A DNA stretch of 64,000 nt. Origin: Certhia americana (lineage: Eukaryota; Chordata; Aves; Passeriformes; Certhiidae). Position numbers and translations under genes: made by a program. The notes beneath the pieces were generated by a model that did not search any database, was not told the DNA's origin, and saw only the letters and a list, made by a program, of their open reading frames with translations. Shown here in pieces: positions 45,366-58,400 of this stretch (position 1 is the stretch's first letter; each line of letters starts with the position of its first letter). The DNA lies in NCBI GenBank assembly GCA_018697195.1, contig CM031878.1, forward strand, positions 2,562,569 through 2,626,568, read 5' to 3'.

Positions 45366-46451
45366 TTGTTGCAGTCTTCCCCCACAGACCTCTTTTGTCC
45401 CTGTAGCTGCCATCTCCCCCCATAGCCCATGCTCCCCTCTGTCCTCCTGACCCCTCCTCTCCCTCCATTCATTCTTCCAGAATTTATCCCGCTTCTTTGA
45501 CTCGGCATGTGTCTGGGCAGATGTCCAAAAAAACCTCCCTTCAACAACCAGGGGGAGGAAATTCCTCCAATTCAGCCCAGGCTCTTTCCCCCCATCCCGT
45601 TTCCCGCCTTCTCTCTCCCTCTTTTTCTTGCTCCTTCTTCTCTTTTAACATGTTGAATGATTGATAACACTCTCCTTGCCTCTCTGCTGCCTGTTTCAGC
45701 CCTTTCTGCCCAGCATCAGCAGCCCTGTAGGGAAACAAGCTCTCCAAGGCCATGGGATGTTGGGGACCCCCTTCGGTTCTTTTCAAAAATTCAATAAACA
45801 AAATGAAAGAGGGGAGAAGCACAAGGGAGTCTGGAAGGTCTGGGGAGGCAGGGGAGGAAGGGAACAGTTAGGAAAAGCCCTTGATTAGGATGAGTCCAAA
45901 ACAAACAAACAAATTAAAAACAAATGCTTTGCATGTTCCCTATTCTCCATTTGCCACTGAAAAGTGAGTGGAAAGCTTTGTTCTTTGTGCTGGTTTGCAT
46001 TTTCAGGCCCAAACTTTAGGTCTGTGCAGATTTTCTAGCTTCTTGTTATGCTGTCATTATGAATGAGTTTGTTGCCTTAAATTCACACTTTCTGGAGACT
46101 TTGATTTGCTTGAAGATCTTGAACTTCATGTAGAAACAAAACTGTGTTTGTTTTTCCAACAGCAGAAGGAGGTTTGTATAACCTCTGATATAACACCTTA
46201 TAAGTCAGAATCAAAAAACATACTTAATTTTTATGTGTCATGCCACTGTGCCTTATGTTTTTGCAACTATGTAGGCATCCTGTCTTAGTTCTCAAATACC
46301 ACAGAATGCCATGCTAATACCTAGATTTTGATTAGATGTTCTACATTCACTTTAAAATTCACATTTCAGGCATGAAACTCATCAAAACTGATGTTCAGGC
46401 TGTGTTATTTTAGCACTGTACATAGCACATGTTTAATAGAGATGTAAAATA
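45362..46451. other. Unique non-coding DNA
   Basis: Begins with a CT-rich stretch (about 45370-45640). No gene recognised. Confidence 0.6.
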
Positions 46452-46540
46452 CAGAATCACAGAAAGGCTTGGTTTGAAATGGACCTTAAAGATCACCTCA
46501 TTCCACTCACCTCTCCCTGACATGGACAAGGCTGATATAC
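46452..46540 (-). mobile_element. CR1 LINE 3' fragment, 89 bp
   Basis: CAGAATCACAGAAAGGCTTG, GGACCTTAAAGATCACCTCA and ATTCCACTCACCTCTCCCTG give the reverse complement of the CR1 3' end. Confidence 0.85.
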
Positions 46541-49500
46541 ATCTATTACATACAAGCTCCCATTAATGACTTAAAAAATTATAATTACTATAACAATTAA
46601 CATTATTTTTGTTGTTGTTATTGTTATTATCTGAAATGCAAGAGAGAACTCATGGCCTGTACCAGAATCAGCACATCATTGCACTGGGCAGCACTTGCTG
46701 AGACAAAAAAGCTGTGAGGCAGTTCCAGAAGCCTGAGTAAAAAAGAAAGATTTTTATGCCCATTTAACTGAGGAAATCTGGAGATGGACCAAATTATGAA
46801 GAAAAGGATGAAGGGAAGGGGTTGTTTTATCTGCCTTAGACATCAGCTAATTCCAGACTCCATTTATAGAGAACAAACCAGCATCTCCAGAATTCTAGAA
46901 AGCCCTTGAGTGACTCTCTCAAATATGATATGACAAATATGATATGATGTGGAAAGTTATGCCTTTTTAATCCAGCCAATATCACCAGAAAGTCTCTGGA
47001 AGAGTAAAGATTTATGTCCACATATCCCACTCCCTAGCCCAATGCCTGAGCAAAGACAGAGAGAAAAAAAAAAATTTTTTTCTAAGTAATGCTACCTGTC
47101 TTCTCAGTAGCAGAATTGTTCCTTCAAACTACGAGAAACAGATAGCATAAACTCTTCATATTTTATTAATCAAGGTTCTGAGTTTTGAGGCTTCTGCCTG
47201 AAAATGAAAGGTAAGTTTCTGTGACATGATGATTCAAAGTTAAACAAACAACTCACTGGTGTTTAGAAGTTGGTACATTTAATCCTTAATAAGATGGGAA
47301 ACAAAACATAATAATCAGCAAGATTTTTTCTTTCCTTATTTTCAAATTGAGGCAAAAACCCTCACGTCAGTTATGTCTAGGAAAAGTCTGTGTTGAATAT
47401 TTATTCCTTGGTAGCTCATAAACTCTCAGCGTCCTTGCTGTAAGTGATCTCCCTCTCCTGGGCCTGGAGGATACTTGTCATTTTTGTGTAGGTAGCAATC
47501 TATCTACCTGCTGCAAGCTGTTGAATACCTCAACAGGATCTGGGGAAGAGAGAACCCCTCATTTATTTATTTGAAACAACTGTAAAATGCTGCTGAGAAA
47601 TATCAGATGCATCTCCTTGTCAGATGTGCCCACACTGAAGGTCTCCTAATGCAAAGCTGGTAATTACCAAAGGTGAAATATCCAACACAAACATCCAACC
47701 TACCAACCCAGCACTCACCCAGCATCACCAAATGACACATCCCATGGAAATAATAGCAGTAATAATCAATTTCTCAAAGAAATTTCCTGACAGAAGGCTT
47801 GCTTCCCTTGAAGGCAGCTGCTAATGGTGTCCTACAAATTCAACATGACCTTCACAAATAATTCATTGGTATCTGCAGCCTGAGCGTGTAAAGACTGGGA
47901 AACTGAATTGTTTTCAGAGAAAATAGTTAGCTCTTGATTTCTGAACTCTGCAAAGATGACTCAGAAGCCTGGAGGGAAGAAATTCTATTCAAGCTCCCAA
48001 ATATGTCATAGGCATAGAACCGCTCATGTCCTGATCAAAACATTGGGTGGTCTCATATACCAATTATTTTAACTTTTTTTTTTTTTTTTTCTTCACCTAC
48101 ACCTGTATTTCTAATATGGACTTTCCAGTTTAAATATTGCAGAGTTCTAGGTATGAAAAGTGACATGCAGCCATTTGCTGCCCCACTGCCTGATGAAATC
48201 TTCCCAGTGAGAAGTTCCACTAGGAAATCCTGGAAGCCCAGCCCAGAGTTGGCGGCCACTCAGTCCCCTTCAAGCAATCTCATGGTGGGCTCAGCTTCAG
48301 GGATAGGAGCTCCCAGGGGTGCCAGTGTGAGGAATTTGTTCCTGCTGGGTCCTGAATGGAGGACTGATAAATGACAGGCGCATTGTGTTGAGAGACGAAA
48401 CCTCCCCAGTCTGTCTGGGGCAGCAATGCTTATCTGGTGTCCTCTTTCCAGACCTCTTGCTGGTCCTGAATGTGAGGTCACTGCAAATGATGTTAAGCCA
48501 CATATTTGAAAGCAATATGGGTTTATAGTTTCCACAGATGTCTTTTTAAATTTTTTTTCCACTTGAATACTACCTGTTAAGTATCTGTCTCAGTACTATC
48601 CCTGTAATAAAGCCCAAGCAATTCAATGTTTTCTTAGATGAGAGACATGACCTAAGCTCTTTGCACTGAGGTGAGAGTTGTCCCCTTTTTGTGTAGCCAA
48701 GCACGTGACTAAGTCCCCATCTTGACTTAGATATAGATGTAAATTCTGCTAAAATACCACTGGAGATCAGCCAAACTCTCTCTAACACCATCTCCCCTGC
48801 TTACCTCCTCCTTGCCCCATAAAAACAAATGCAAGGATCAACCCAGAATCCCACTGGAATTGTTTTGCTTTGTGCAAAGCCATTGCAGGAACCATGTTTC
48901 ACTGCCTTTGGCCAGCAGTCCAGTGTCCCTCTGACCTACTAGAGGATGAAGTGGAGAAGTGAGTGTAAACACGTCGTTATCAATTCTCTTTCCTCTTCTC
49001 TCTCACATAACAGACAATTCCCATTTACACATGAGCCAAAAATTCATGTGGTTTTTGTTTTGTTCTTGTTGTATTTTGTTTGGTATTTTTTTAAGTCTTT
49101 GGAATTGCTAGAATCTTACCCAAATAAAGAATGTATTTATCAAAATCTATGACCACAGAAGCAACTGCAGGCTTTATTCTGAATGCACCCAGTAGGTTGT
49201 AAACCATTTTGCAACCATTAGCAGCTAAGGACCCAAAATGTCAATCTCATTTGTCATGGGTGCAGAGAGGAATAAATGTCCATTACCAATGATTTTTTAT
49301 GATTCCACAGAGAATGCAAACCAGAACAGAAAAAAATATGGGATGGGCTAGTAATTTCTTCCCACTCATTCAGTAGCTTTAGGTACTTGATTTTGAGCAA
49401 AATGTAATTGGTCATTGGCATGTGGCAGCAGGACTATGAGGCAAAGGGAAGAGAAATAGCAATAGATTGGAAAGATTTACATAGAGAGAACGTGATGGGG

Positions 49501-50247
49501 CAGAAAGGAGTCTATAATAAACAGGGAAGGCAGCAAATCTAATTAATAATTAGTATAATGACATTGGTTGTAGGCCTCAATCTGGTGTGCCAATAAATCA
49601 GACTCTAAGCCCTGTGAACCTCATGCCTTTGGCTTCTGGCTGTACCCATGGTCTTGGGAGACAATAAAATGGATATAAGTCTCTTTAGCTATATATGAAA
49701 TTATATGATTATTTGTTTCTCTATTGTTTATAATCATGTTGTATCTATGCCTATACTAGTCTATGTCCAACCCTACTGGTATTTCTATCTGTCACTCCAT
49801 CTGGACCTCTATCTCCATATCCATCTTTGTCTACTGTGGGACAAGCATTTTACTTAAAAGTTTACAGAACACAGAGGATGGCTGCTTACAGGGTAGCACA
49901 GAAATTTAGAGAAAAACACATACAAGAAAGAAACAAATGAAAAATTCTACATCCCTGCATTGTCCTTTTCAAAACCAGTTTTTAAATGATTGTTTACGAC
50001 CAAACTTTGTCTGCATCCTTCTGGCCCTGGGTAGAGTTTAAGCTCCTGGTTTTCCCTATGTAATGTATGAATTTAACCTGAAGGGCAACATTATCATTTG
50101 ACCCGTGAGAGTGTAAGCCCCAAAGATCATCAATTCCCTTAAATTGGTGGCCCAGTCACTCATTTAATGCCTCCACGTCAGCTTGAAATAAGACTTACAG
50201 TTTGATAGGTCAAAGTGAAAAGGGGAGGACAAGAGCGGGGAAGAGGG
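46541..50247. other. Unique non-coding DNA
   Basis: No gene recognised. It holds a (TTG/TTA)n run at about 46608-46632, a direct repeat of CAAATATGATATGA at 46919-46947 and T17 at 48074-48090. A homeodomain-type inverted repeat lies at 49539-49553. Confidence 0.6.
49539..49553. repeat. Homeodomain-type inverted repeat
   Basis: CTAATTA, one A, then its exact reverse complement TAATTAG. It lies in repeat-free sequence; a binding role is inference. Confidence 0.7.
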
Positions 50248-50328
50248 AAAAAAAAAAAAAAAGAAAAAAAAAAAAAACTGACTGATTGCCAAAGCAATAA
50301 AATAAAAATAAAATTAAAAAAAAAAAAA
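50248..50328. repeat. A-rich low-complexity tract
   Basis: A15-G-A14 at 50248-50277, then an AATAAAA-type stretch and a further A12 run ending at 50328. Confidence 0.93.
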
Positions 50329-52495
50329 GAGGAAACACTCCTCAGTGAAAGCATTGTCAAAATAATATATATGGGGAGGAGCAGTTTTACAACCTCCTGT
50401 AACCCAGTGGTCCTGAGGTATTGCCTTTCACTGTCTACCCAGGAACAGGCCTCTGAGAGGTTGTAAAAACACCATCTATTATTCCAGAGACCCAGGCATC
50501 GTCTGAAGGGGCTGTCTCCTATGGAGAGGCTTCACTCTCCCCCTGCATGTGGGACCCAGGCTGAGAGCAAAACCTCAGAGAGGGCGAGAGAGGTGCTTGG
50601 GCCCCTCCAGTTCCTGCCCTGGGGTCCCCACAGCATTCCCCCAGCCCTTGCAGGGTGCTGCCAGGGTGTTTTGTGAATCCAGCCACAGTCCTCACTTCTG
50701 CCTGCATACTTGTATTTGGATGTAAAATACGTCCTGGCTCTCACTCATCCCATCTCTGAACCCACAGTCTATTCTAGATTTGTTTGTCCTTGTCGCATGT
50801 CCCTGATCTCTGTCTCTGTATTTCTCCCTAATTCTTAATAGTCAATGCTGAATTTCCCACGTTAATTTTGGTTTTGTTTTTTTTTTTTTTTCTCCTTTTT
50901 TTCCTCCATACTAGTGATTTGTTTTCTGGTTTTCTTTTTTCCTTTATTCTGTCCTGAACAACCTGGCAGCAAGGGAAATTTTCTAACAAAGTGTGATGAA
51001 GAAACTTTTGGAGGCTGCAAGAGCAATTGGAGTGGCTTATTTAGACAGAATAAAAAGCAGCAAGGATATCAACTCTGGAAACCAAATCAAACACCAAATT
51101 CACGTCCCCACATTGATGAGATAATAAAAACATATGCACTGAGATAGTTTTCTCTAACAAGGACCCCAAAGAGGTGGTATACTAGTGGTTCATCCAGAAA
51201 TCTGACCAGAGCAAATTTGCACTGACCTTGTCCTTCTCCCCCTTCCTTCACTGTCAGATGCTATAAGTTTCCACTATCACAAGGCTATATTTCAGGCTTT
51301 TTTGGGATTTATTTCTTTGTATGTTTGCTTGTTTTATCCAACACTAAACTCATGATGGAATGAAGATTTTAGTTGCACTGTTGGTGTCAGGGCCAAACCA
51401 GAACAAGTGGTTTCACCCACATTTCCTGTGTCCTGTGTTTGGACCATACTCAAGCTTCATCTTCACAGATGAATGTTCCCCCTTAGTTTTCAAGCCCACA
51501 GACCAAGGTGTGTACAAACCCATCACACCATCCCCAGTCACTGTCTCCATTTTAATGGGTTTGCTTCCAAAAAAGGCACAGAATCAATCCTAAACAGACT
51601 CCTGAAAGAAGCAAAACTTAGCTACCATGACTGACTACCATTTCTCCTTTTGCATTCCAAGGAAGGACCAATATCATACCAAGGGTGAGAGCCCTCCTAC
51701 AGATATAACTTCTCAATCTGAGATTTAGGGATTTTTTTAAGTAGTATCATAAAATCCTCAAGTTCAGCAAGTTTTCAAGTACAGTCTGCTGCTGGGAGCC
51801 AGCTGAGGCCTTCAGTGAATAAATCCATCAGTTTTTCCTCCTTGGACATGGAGGGACCATGGCCAGAGGATCTCAGGTCACAGATGGGGCCTGACAAGTA
51901 CCTTGAACCACCCTGGAATTTCAGAAATGTGATGAAAACTGATAGCACCAGAAATCTGTTTTGGTTTTTGCTCATGTTCAGATGCCTCTTGCAGCACTGG
52001 TGCCCTCAGTCCTCTGGCCCCTGGGGTGGATTAAGCCAGCTGACTCCACACCTTGGGTCAGAGGTGGGGGAAGAGGGAAGACCTAACTCCTATGATCCCT
52101 GTTTATATGGTAATGGAAACCTCTTAGCCACGTCCAGTGTAAAATGTGCTCCATGATCAAACAGGGCCTTGGCACTCTACCAGGCACTCAAGTGTGACCA
52201 AGAATCCAGCCTCCTGCTCCAGGAGATAGGTCAAATTTACAGCCTGTTCTCCCCTTCCACAGCCAGGGACTTTGGAGAAAAAGGCAGCCACTCTTTCCTG
52301 GAGCACAGGGCATCCATTACTTCCTGTCCTGATCAGACCAGAGGATGCTGGGCAGAACTCAGCCCAGCACAGTCCCTTGAGCAGCACCCCAGCCACACAG
52401 CACCAGTTCAACCACAGATCCGGCAGTGAAGAGGGGGAGGGATGGGGAAGGGAACATGGAGACAGAGACTGCCAAAGTGATGGAGAGAGGCATCA
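50329..52495. other. Unique non-coding DNA
   Basis: No gene recognised. A T-rich run lies at about 50870-50912. The open frames here, for example 113 codons at 51815-52156, show no domain. Confidence 0.6.
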
Positions 52496-52565
52496 GTGTC
52501 AGATTGGGTGGGACCTGGAGCAACCTGATCTAACAGGTGGCATTTAGTGGGTGGTTCTGTGATCC
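52496..52565 (+). mobile_element. Degraded CR1 3' fragment
   Basis: CAGATTGGGTGGGACCTGGA, GCAACCTGATCTAACAGGTG and GTGGTTCTGTGATCCTG resemble a plus-strand CR1 tail with the middle deleted. Diverged and short. Confidence 0.5.
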
Positions 52566-53466
52566 TGCTGGAACCCCCTAAACTTCTCTTCAGCGACTCT
52601 TTTGTTGCTGCTTGCCAAGACGATGATCAAAAGCGTGAAGGATTAAAAAACTCCTCTGAACTCATGCTTTTTTCTGAAATTCCAGTGATCTGAATGCAGT
52701 GATTTGGAGTGGGGCTGCAATAAGGTGAATGAGTAGGATCTCTGCCCCTTTTCCCTTTCCCTGGGGAAATACAGCAAAGGGATGAGCCCTGTACAGCCCA
52801 GGGTTGTAGAAGATGAACTGATGCTTTTCCCCTCCCTTTACCATACATCCACTAGGATGCTGTATCCCACTTATTCTGCTCTGTGCCTCCAGCAACTTTC
52901 TTCCCTCTGCTCTGCACAAAAGCTATATCCAGCATGAAATTATTTCATCACAGCTCTTTAATTTATTTGCTTAGGCAGCAAATTTTGCTGCCTTCTTCTT
53001 GTCTAAGATCAGAACACTACCTATCCCTTTTCTCATGCCATTTAATCCTAAATTTCACCACCACTACATGAGGCCAAATTTATTCAAATATATTTTTAAA
53101 GTTTGATCAAATAATCTATTTATAAATATCTTTAAAATTCAAGAATTTTAGAAATTCTAAAATAAACACAACAACCAATAAGTTTCTTGAGAATTATTTA
53201 GTTTGATGAGTGTTTTCTATAAGAAACCACCATGTAAAAGCACTGAGAGAGGTTTTTTTCCTGAAGCCCTTTTTATACAAACCTGCATCCTCATCCAGCC
53301 AGGGCATCACTATTTACACATGATTGCTGGCAGAGTTCCCGACATATAAACTCAAGAAGAGCCATTTTGTTACATTCACCTATACAAAATGCTCAGTTCA
53401 AGTCATTTTGAAATTAGCAGAGGATAATTACTGAGGTAAAACCCAGAATTCATAAGTACGAAGAAC
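52566..53466. other. Unique non-coding DNA
   Basis: No gene recognised. The part at 53080-53170 is very AT-rich. Confidence 0.6.
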
Positions 53467-53540
53467 TACAGAACCACAGAACATCTTGGTTCCACCCCCT
53501 GACAATGTCAGGGACACCTTCCATTAGAGCAAACTGTCCA
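53467..53540 (-). mobile_element. CR1 LINE 3' fragment, about 74 bp, internally deleted
   Basis: ACAGAACCACAGAACATCTT joins directly to GGTTCCACCCCCTGACAATG and CAGGGACACCTTCCATTAGA. The usual GGTTGGAAGGGACCTTAAAG part between them is missing, so the copy has lost about 25 bp. Confidence 0.8.
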
Positions 53541-53898
53541 AAAAAACTTGCAGGAATGCAGTATTTACAGCCTGAAAATCTGTGTTTCTCCAGCTCCTCT
53601 TACCAATTTCATCTCTAAAAGGTATTGATAACTGGGAACTATTGCCTCAAACTGAAAGAAATCAATCAGGGAAAGCAAACAAAGAATTTACCTGGGACAG
53701 TTGAATCATAAAACATACAATTTGTTTCAAGGAACCCTTCCTGTCCCCTAAAATAATTAATTTCCAAGGCACAGAAGTCCTTTCCACTATAATTTTCCGT
53801 CTTGGACCTTGGTGAACAAAGGATGGGGAGGCAATCAAAAGAATTAAAGTGCATGCTAAGCATACAAGTCTAAGCATCCACACTTGCATCCCAGGGAG
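53541..53898. other. Unique non-coding DNA
   Basis: Nothing recognised. Confidence 0.6.
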
Positions 53899-53939
53899 AA
53901 AAAGAAAAAAAAAAGGAAAAAAAAAAAGAAAAAAAAAAT
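53899..53939. repeat. A-rich tract with G interruptions
   Basis: Runs of A broken by single or double G, ending in AATT. Confidence 0.93.
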
Positions 53940-55084
53940 TTCTAATACAAGGAAAAAGAATCTTATTGGTCTAATTGCATAACTGTAAGTGCATTCACAA
54001 TTCCCATTTCTGAGCAGGAAAAAAAAATGTGCCAGGAAAGCACTCATCTTTACAATATATATTGCATTGCCCAAGTTTTCAGGATTGCTTGCTTGTTAAG
54101 CAGTTCTATCAAGTATTCTTGTGTTTTCACTCTGCCCAGCAGCTTCCTCTGTAACCCAAATCCGTGGTATAAAAATGTGGCAAGCACTGATATACCTAAC
54201 AAATCATTTTACAGTGCATAATCATGTGGAATAATTTGAGTGATACTACTGTTACAAAAGAAGTCACATTGGATAACTGATGGCAGCAAGAGCCAACATG
54301 ACATTATTACTAATAGTATTAATAATAGTAATAGGAGTATGAGTGGGATTGTTATGACTATTGTTATTATTAGTGTTAAATTATTTTCCTATCGTTAACA
54401 AGATCGCTAAATCACAAGTGTATTTATGGATGCTTTCATTAGATACAGAATAGTATGACATGATCCCAACAATCCCAGACAAAGAGGAATTGCAAATCTA
54501 GATTTAAGGGAACACTTTTCACTGTGGGCCCATCTCAGAAACTTCTGTAACTAATGAAATATCCTGGTTACATAATCACAGGCTTGCCAGACCAGTAACC
54601 AGGACTGGGATTACTTTTCACTGCAACGAGGGACTGTTGCTTCTGATGAAACCCATTTATGAGTTTGGCATCCACCAATGATGCCCACCAAGCAAGATGA
54701 ACTTTTGGGAAAGCAGGAGTTGGTGTCCATCATGAGAGGAGGAAACAAAGCCTGAATCCTCAAAGTCGTTGACTCTGAAAGTCTCTTTTCTTAAGGTGGG
54801 TGCAACTCAAGACAGGCAAACTCATGCATCCAAAACCACACTGAGCATGGTTTCATACTGATGAGAGAGGCTGCAGGGCTGATTTCAGATTTACACCTCA
54901 CACAGGATTTTTCAGCGACAGCTTTGTTTCAGAGAAACTGTTTCACTCCCAAGGGCATGCCAAGAAAAACATAGTCCAAGTCATCTGGCCACTATATTTG
55001 ATCACCCACCTCCCTTTTTAACTAATGGGCTAACACACAGCCTCTGCTGCTGACCAAAGGGCATTCAGCTTAGAAAACACTTAT

Positions 55085-55405
55085 GCGTGAAAACGTCTGC
55101 AGGCTGACTACGTGAACAGCAATATACATTTTTAATTTGAATAATATGCAGTGTTTACCATAATTAGACAGCACATTAACATGATTAAACCAGCGCTGCA
55201 GATCAAAGTGGCAAGGAACCCGTCTTGAATCCGAAGCCGTTATTGCCGGGAGAACTGTGCTGTGCTTGTCCATTGAGTGACTGCTTGCCCTGCCCTTTTG
55301 CAGTGTGAGTTTGAAGCTGTCATTGCAGGGGGGCAAAATTTTCCCTGACAAGCAAACAAATCCATTAACATGTTAACAGGTCTTGCATGTACGTGTGGAA
55401 AATAT
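55085..55405. other. Candidate conserved non-coding element
   Basis: A repeat-free block with an AT-rich left half (AATTTGAATAATATGC, TAATTAGACAG, ACATGATTAAACC) and a centre that keeps CpGs (CCAGCGCTGC, CCCGTCTTGAATCCGAAGCCG). The right half carries the perfect 12-bp palindrome TTAACATGTTAA at 55365-55376. This texture, AT-core motifs beside retained CpGs and no repeat, is what deeply conserved vertebrate enhancers look like. Conservation itself cannot be seen here. Confidence 0.38.
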
Positions 55406-58400
55406 TAAGGATGCCAACACAGCAGCGTGGTTAGGAGGGTAGTGTTTATTCCAAGACAACAAAATTCTCATTTTACTATGGGAGGTGATGCACTTTTACC
55501 TATCCTGAAAGGCTGGAAAAGAGTTGATTTTCAACAGTAGTTAAAATAACAGGACTAGGGATCAGCAGAACTTACTGCTATTTTTATCTGCTGCTTGTTG
55601 ATCTCTAACTTTAGCATCCGTCAAATGGCCGCAATTATATTGCTATGTGTGATTGCTTTGTATACGCCCTCCAAGTACTCCAAATCACAGTCTGCTCTCC
55701 TACTCGTTGCTGGGAGCTTTGCCATTGATTTTAATCAGGCCAGAACTTCACCCTTGTTTCAGCCAGCAGAAATCCTGGCAGCAGACTTTTTCTCTGAAGC
55801 AAGCCAAATGTGATGGAAAGTGGAAATGATGGCAAATGGGCACAAAGGCTGCCCACACATTTTAAAGTGTGACTGTCCTGTTGTGGAGCTTTTAAGAGTG
55901 TCAGCTGCATTTACTTAATTCTGTGTGTTGCAGGAACATGAGCATGGATTGCTTTAGAGAGATGGCACAGAGAGATGTGTCTGTAGACACAGAAAGGAAA
56001 AAGATAATGATCAAACTTTAAGCAAAAGTAGATGGTGATTCATAAATCCTTTTAGTTCATACTTTCAGTTGTGATATTTTTTTTTCCCCATTATACCAGA
56101 TAAGCACCCTTGCTTTTACACATGAAGGAATTTGGCAACAAGAGTTATTCCAAAATACAGCAGCTGCAGTGCATTAAGAGTGCTCTAACCATTAAAGGGC
56201 ATCTGGAACATCTCAAAATTAGTATTGCATCAGGCCACAGGCCACAGAGATTTCAATACAATGGGCACACTTCAATTCATTCCAGCTTTAACCGTGTTCC
56301 AGCACAACATCCAGTGTTTAAGACCGGGAAAGCCCTTGCAAGCTGCACCAGTTTTGTGACTGTCAGGGAATGATTTTCAGCAAGTAATCTTCAAAGCCAA
56401 GTGGAGTAACCCACAACACAGCAGCAAGATCATATCTTAATTTTTACAAATGCTTTGCTTATGACATGAGTGCCTAAAGTCAATAAAATGTCCTTCTGAG
56501 CAAGGTGCGATAAAAACTTGCAGGGCATCTTACAGAGTGTGAGCTCCAAATGCCTGAAACAAGCACAAGGTGGGACTGACACTGAGTACAGAAGTAGAAA
56601 GAACACAGTGACAGCTGTAGTTATTGTTTCTCCCTGATGTCTTGGCCCTGTACATCCTAGATTAACAGTGGGGTCATCTGAGGAGGTGAGGGTTGAAGAC
56701 AAAGAAAGGATGAGGTGGTGGAGAATAGACAACACCAGCTCTTCTGTCTTCTGCCATGTCTAAGGGATAGGGGAGTCTGTGTAAATGGATATGGAAGAGG
56801 AGTGGGAAAAAAAAAAAAAGTATGTGTGTTGTCAGGCATAGTGCAGTGTGTGACTATGAGTTTTACACAGTTATTGTTGTGGTGAAGTGTGCTGAGGCAA
56901 GAAATCTCTATTAGATAATCTCATCTAAGGGCTGGGTTTTTGAAGCAGAAAGATGAGAATGGGATATTCAGGAGTGTCCTGCGTGAATACATACCCACTA
57001 CCAGGAATGATGGGTGGTTCACCACATTCTTCAGCAGTGAAATACAATACTGAGCCCTTCAAATAATTTCACTCCCTACATCCAGAAGAACAAAAAGCTT
57101 AGAAGACAGGAAAAAGAAATCCGTAGTGGTTTATTTCTGCCTTAAATCTTTTCTGTCATTCCTAGAAAACCAAATGTAACCCTTCCACTGGAATTCAAGG
57201 GGATATGAGAGTTGAGCTCTGCTGGTCTCTTTTGAAGTTCTTTGATAAAAGGATGATAATAGCAATATAAGAGAGATAGGGAAAGAAATACAGATCACAA
57301 GATAAGCACAGCTTTAGCAAGGAAAGCACTTTTGGTAATATTTTTCTCATGTCTCAGGATGTTTGATAAAAGGAACAAACAATTATGAGTAAAAAATCAA
57401 AAATGTAATCTGTTTTACTCTCCATTTCCAACTGTAACTGATTTCCTGAAGAAGAAGAAACTAAACTAATCCAGAGGTTACCTGTGTGCTCCCACAATAT
57501 ACAAGGTTGGGACATGCAAGGGTCAGTCCTGATGGGGCTTGATGCTTGCAAGGACCAAATATTTCAGCAGGAGAAGAAAATTCTGGATACTCCATGTTCA
57601 ACATGGTGGATGCTGTCAATCCCCAGAAGATTGAACATGCACTGGAGGACCTCAGGTCACCTCCCCATCACAGCACAGCACTCACTCACTCCTGGAAATC
57701 TGAGTACAAATAAGCAGGGCTTCCCCAAGACTGACTTCTGCTTGGAGGCAGAGCAGGAAGAGGAAGGGTGGATTTATTCCTCTGAACTGAACTGCTGCAA
57801 CTCCACTTTTGGCGTTTCAAAGGGTGTCTCAGTGCAGGTGACTATGCAGATGCAGAAAAAGTAAGGAGACAAGTGGCTTCATTTGTGAGGTTCAGCTGCG
57901 GGTCCAGCTGTGGTGTTGGAGCTGGCAGCAGTGCTCTGCTGTGGCCACAGCATCTTACATGGGTGAAGCTCCCAGTCCCTCTCCATGGCACTGAAATCAC
58001 ATTAGCTGGGGAAACACTGCTGCAGGAGACACACGGAACCAGACGTGTTTCCTTACCCTTGTAAAATTCTCTACATTGAAGAGGGATGTTGTTGAAAGGA
58101 TCAGCAGTGCCCCTGGGACTTGGAACTATCAATCCCCACTGCTGGAGCAGCAGCAGCCTCCCAGAGGTGACATCCCTGCTGTTTATGCTCTCCCTACCCT
58201 ATGGTGAGATGCCATTGCTTACTGTCTGACTCAGATCAGCACCACCTGCACAGCCCAGGGTAGCTCGAGGCATAATACAATATATATTCCATGTTTGTCC
58301 CCCAGCCTCACAAGTATAGATCATTTTTAAAGTGGCTAAGGGTTGTGACCTATCTCCTGGACTATAAATCTAAGAGGACAATGTACTCACTCGGCTTCCC

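Noticed and set aside
46753..46790. TATGCCCATTTAACTGAGGAAA resembling a third MIR-like relic
   Set aside because: Match is limited to about 25 bases with no supporting flanks.
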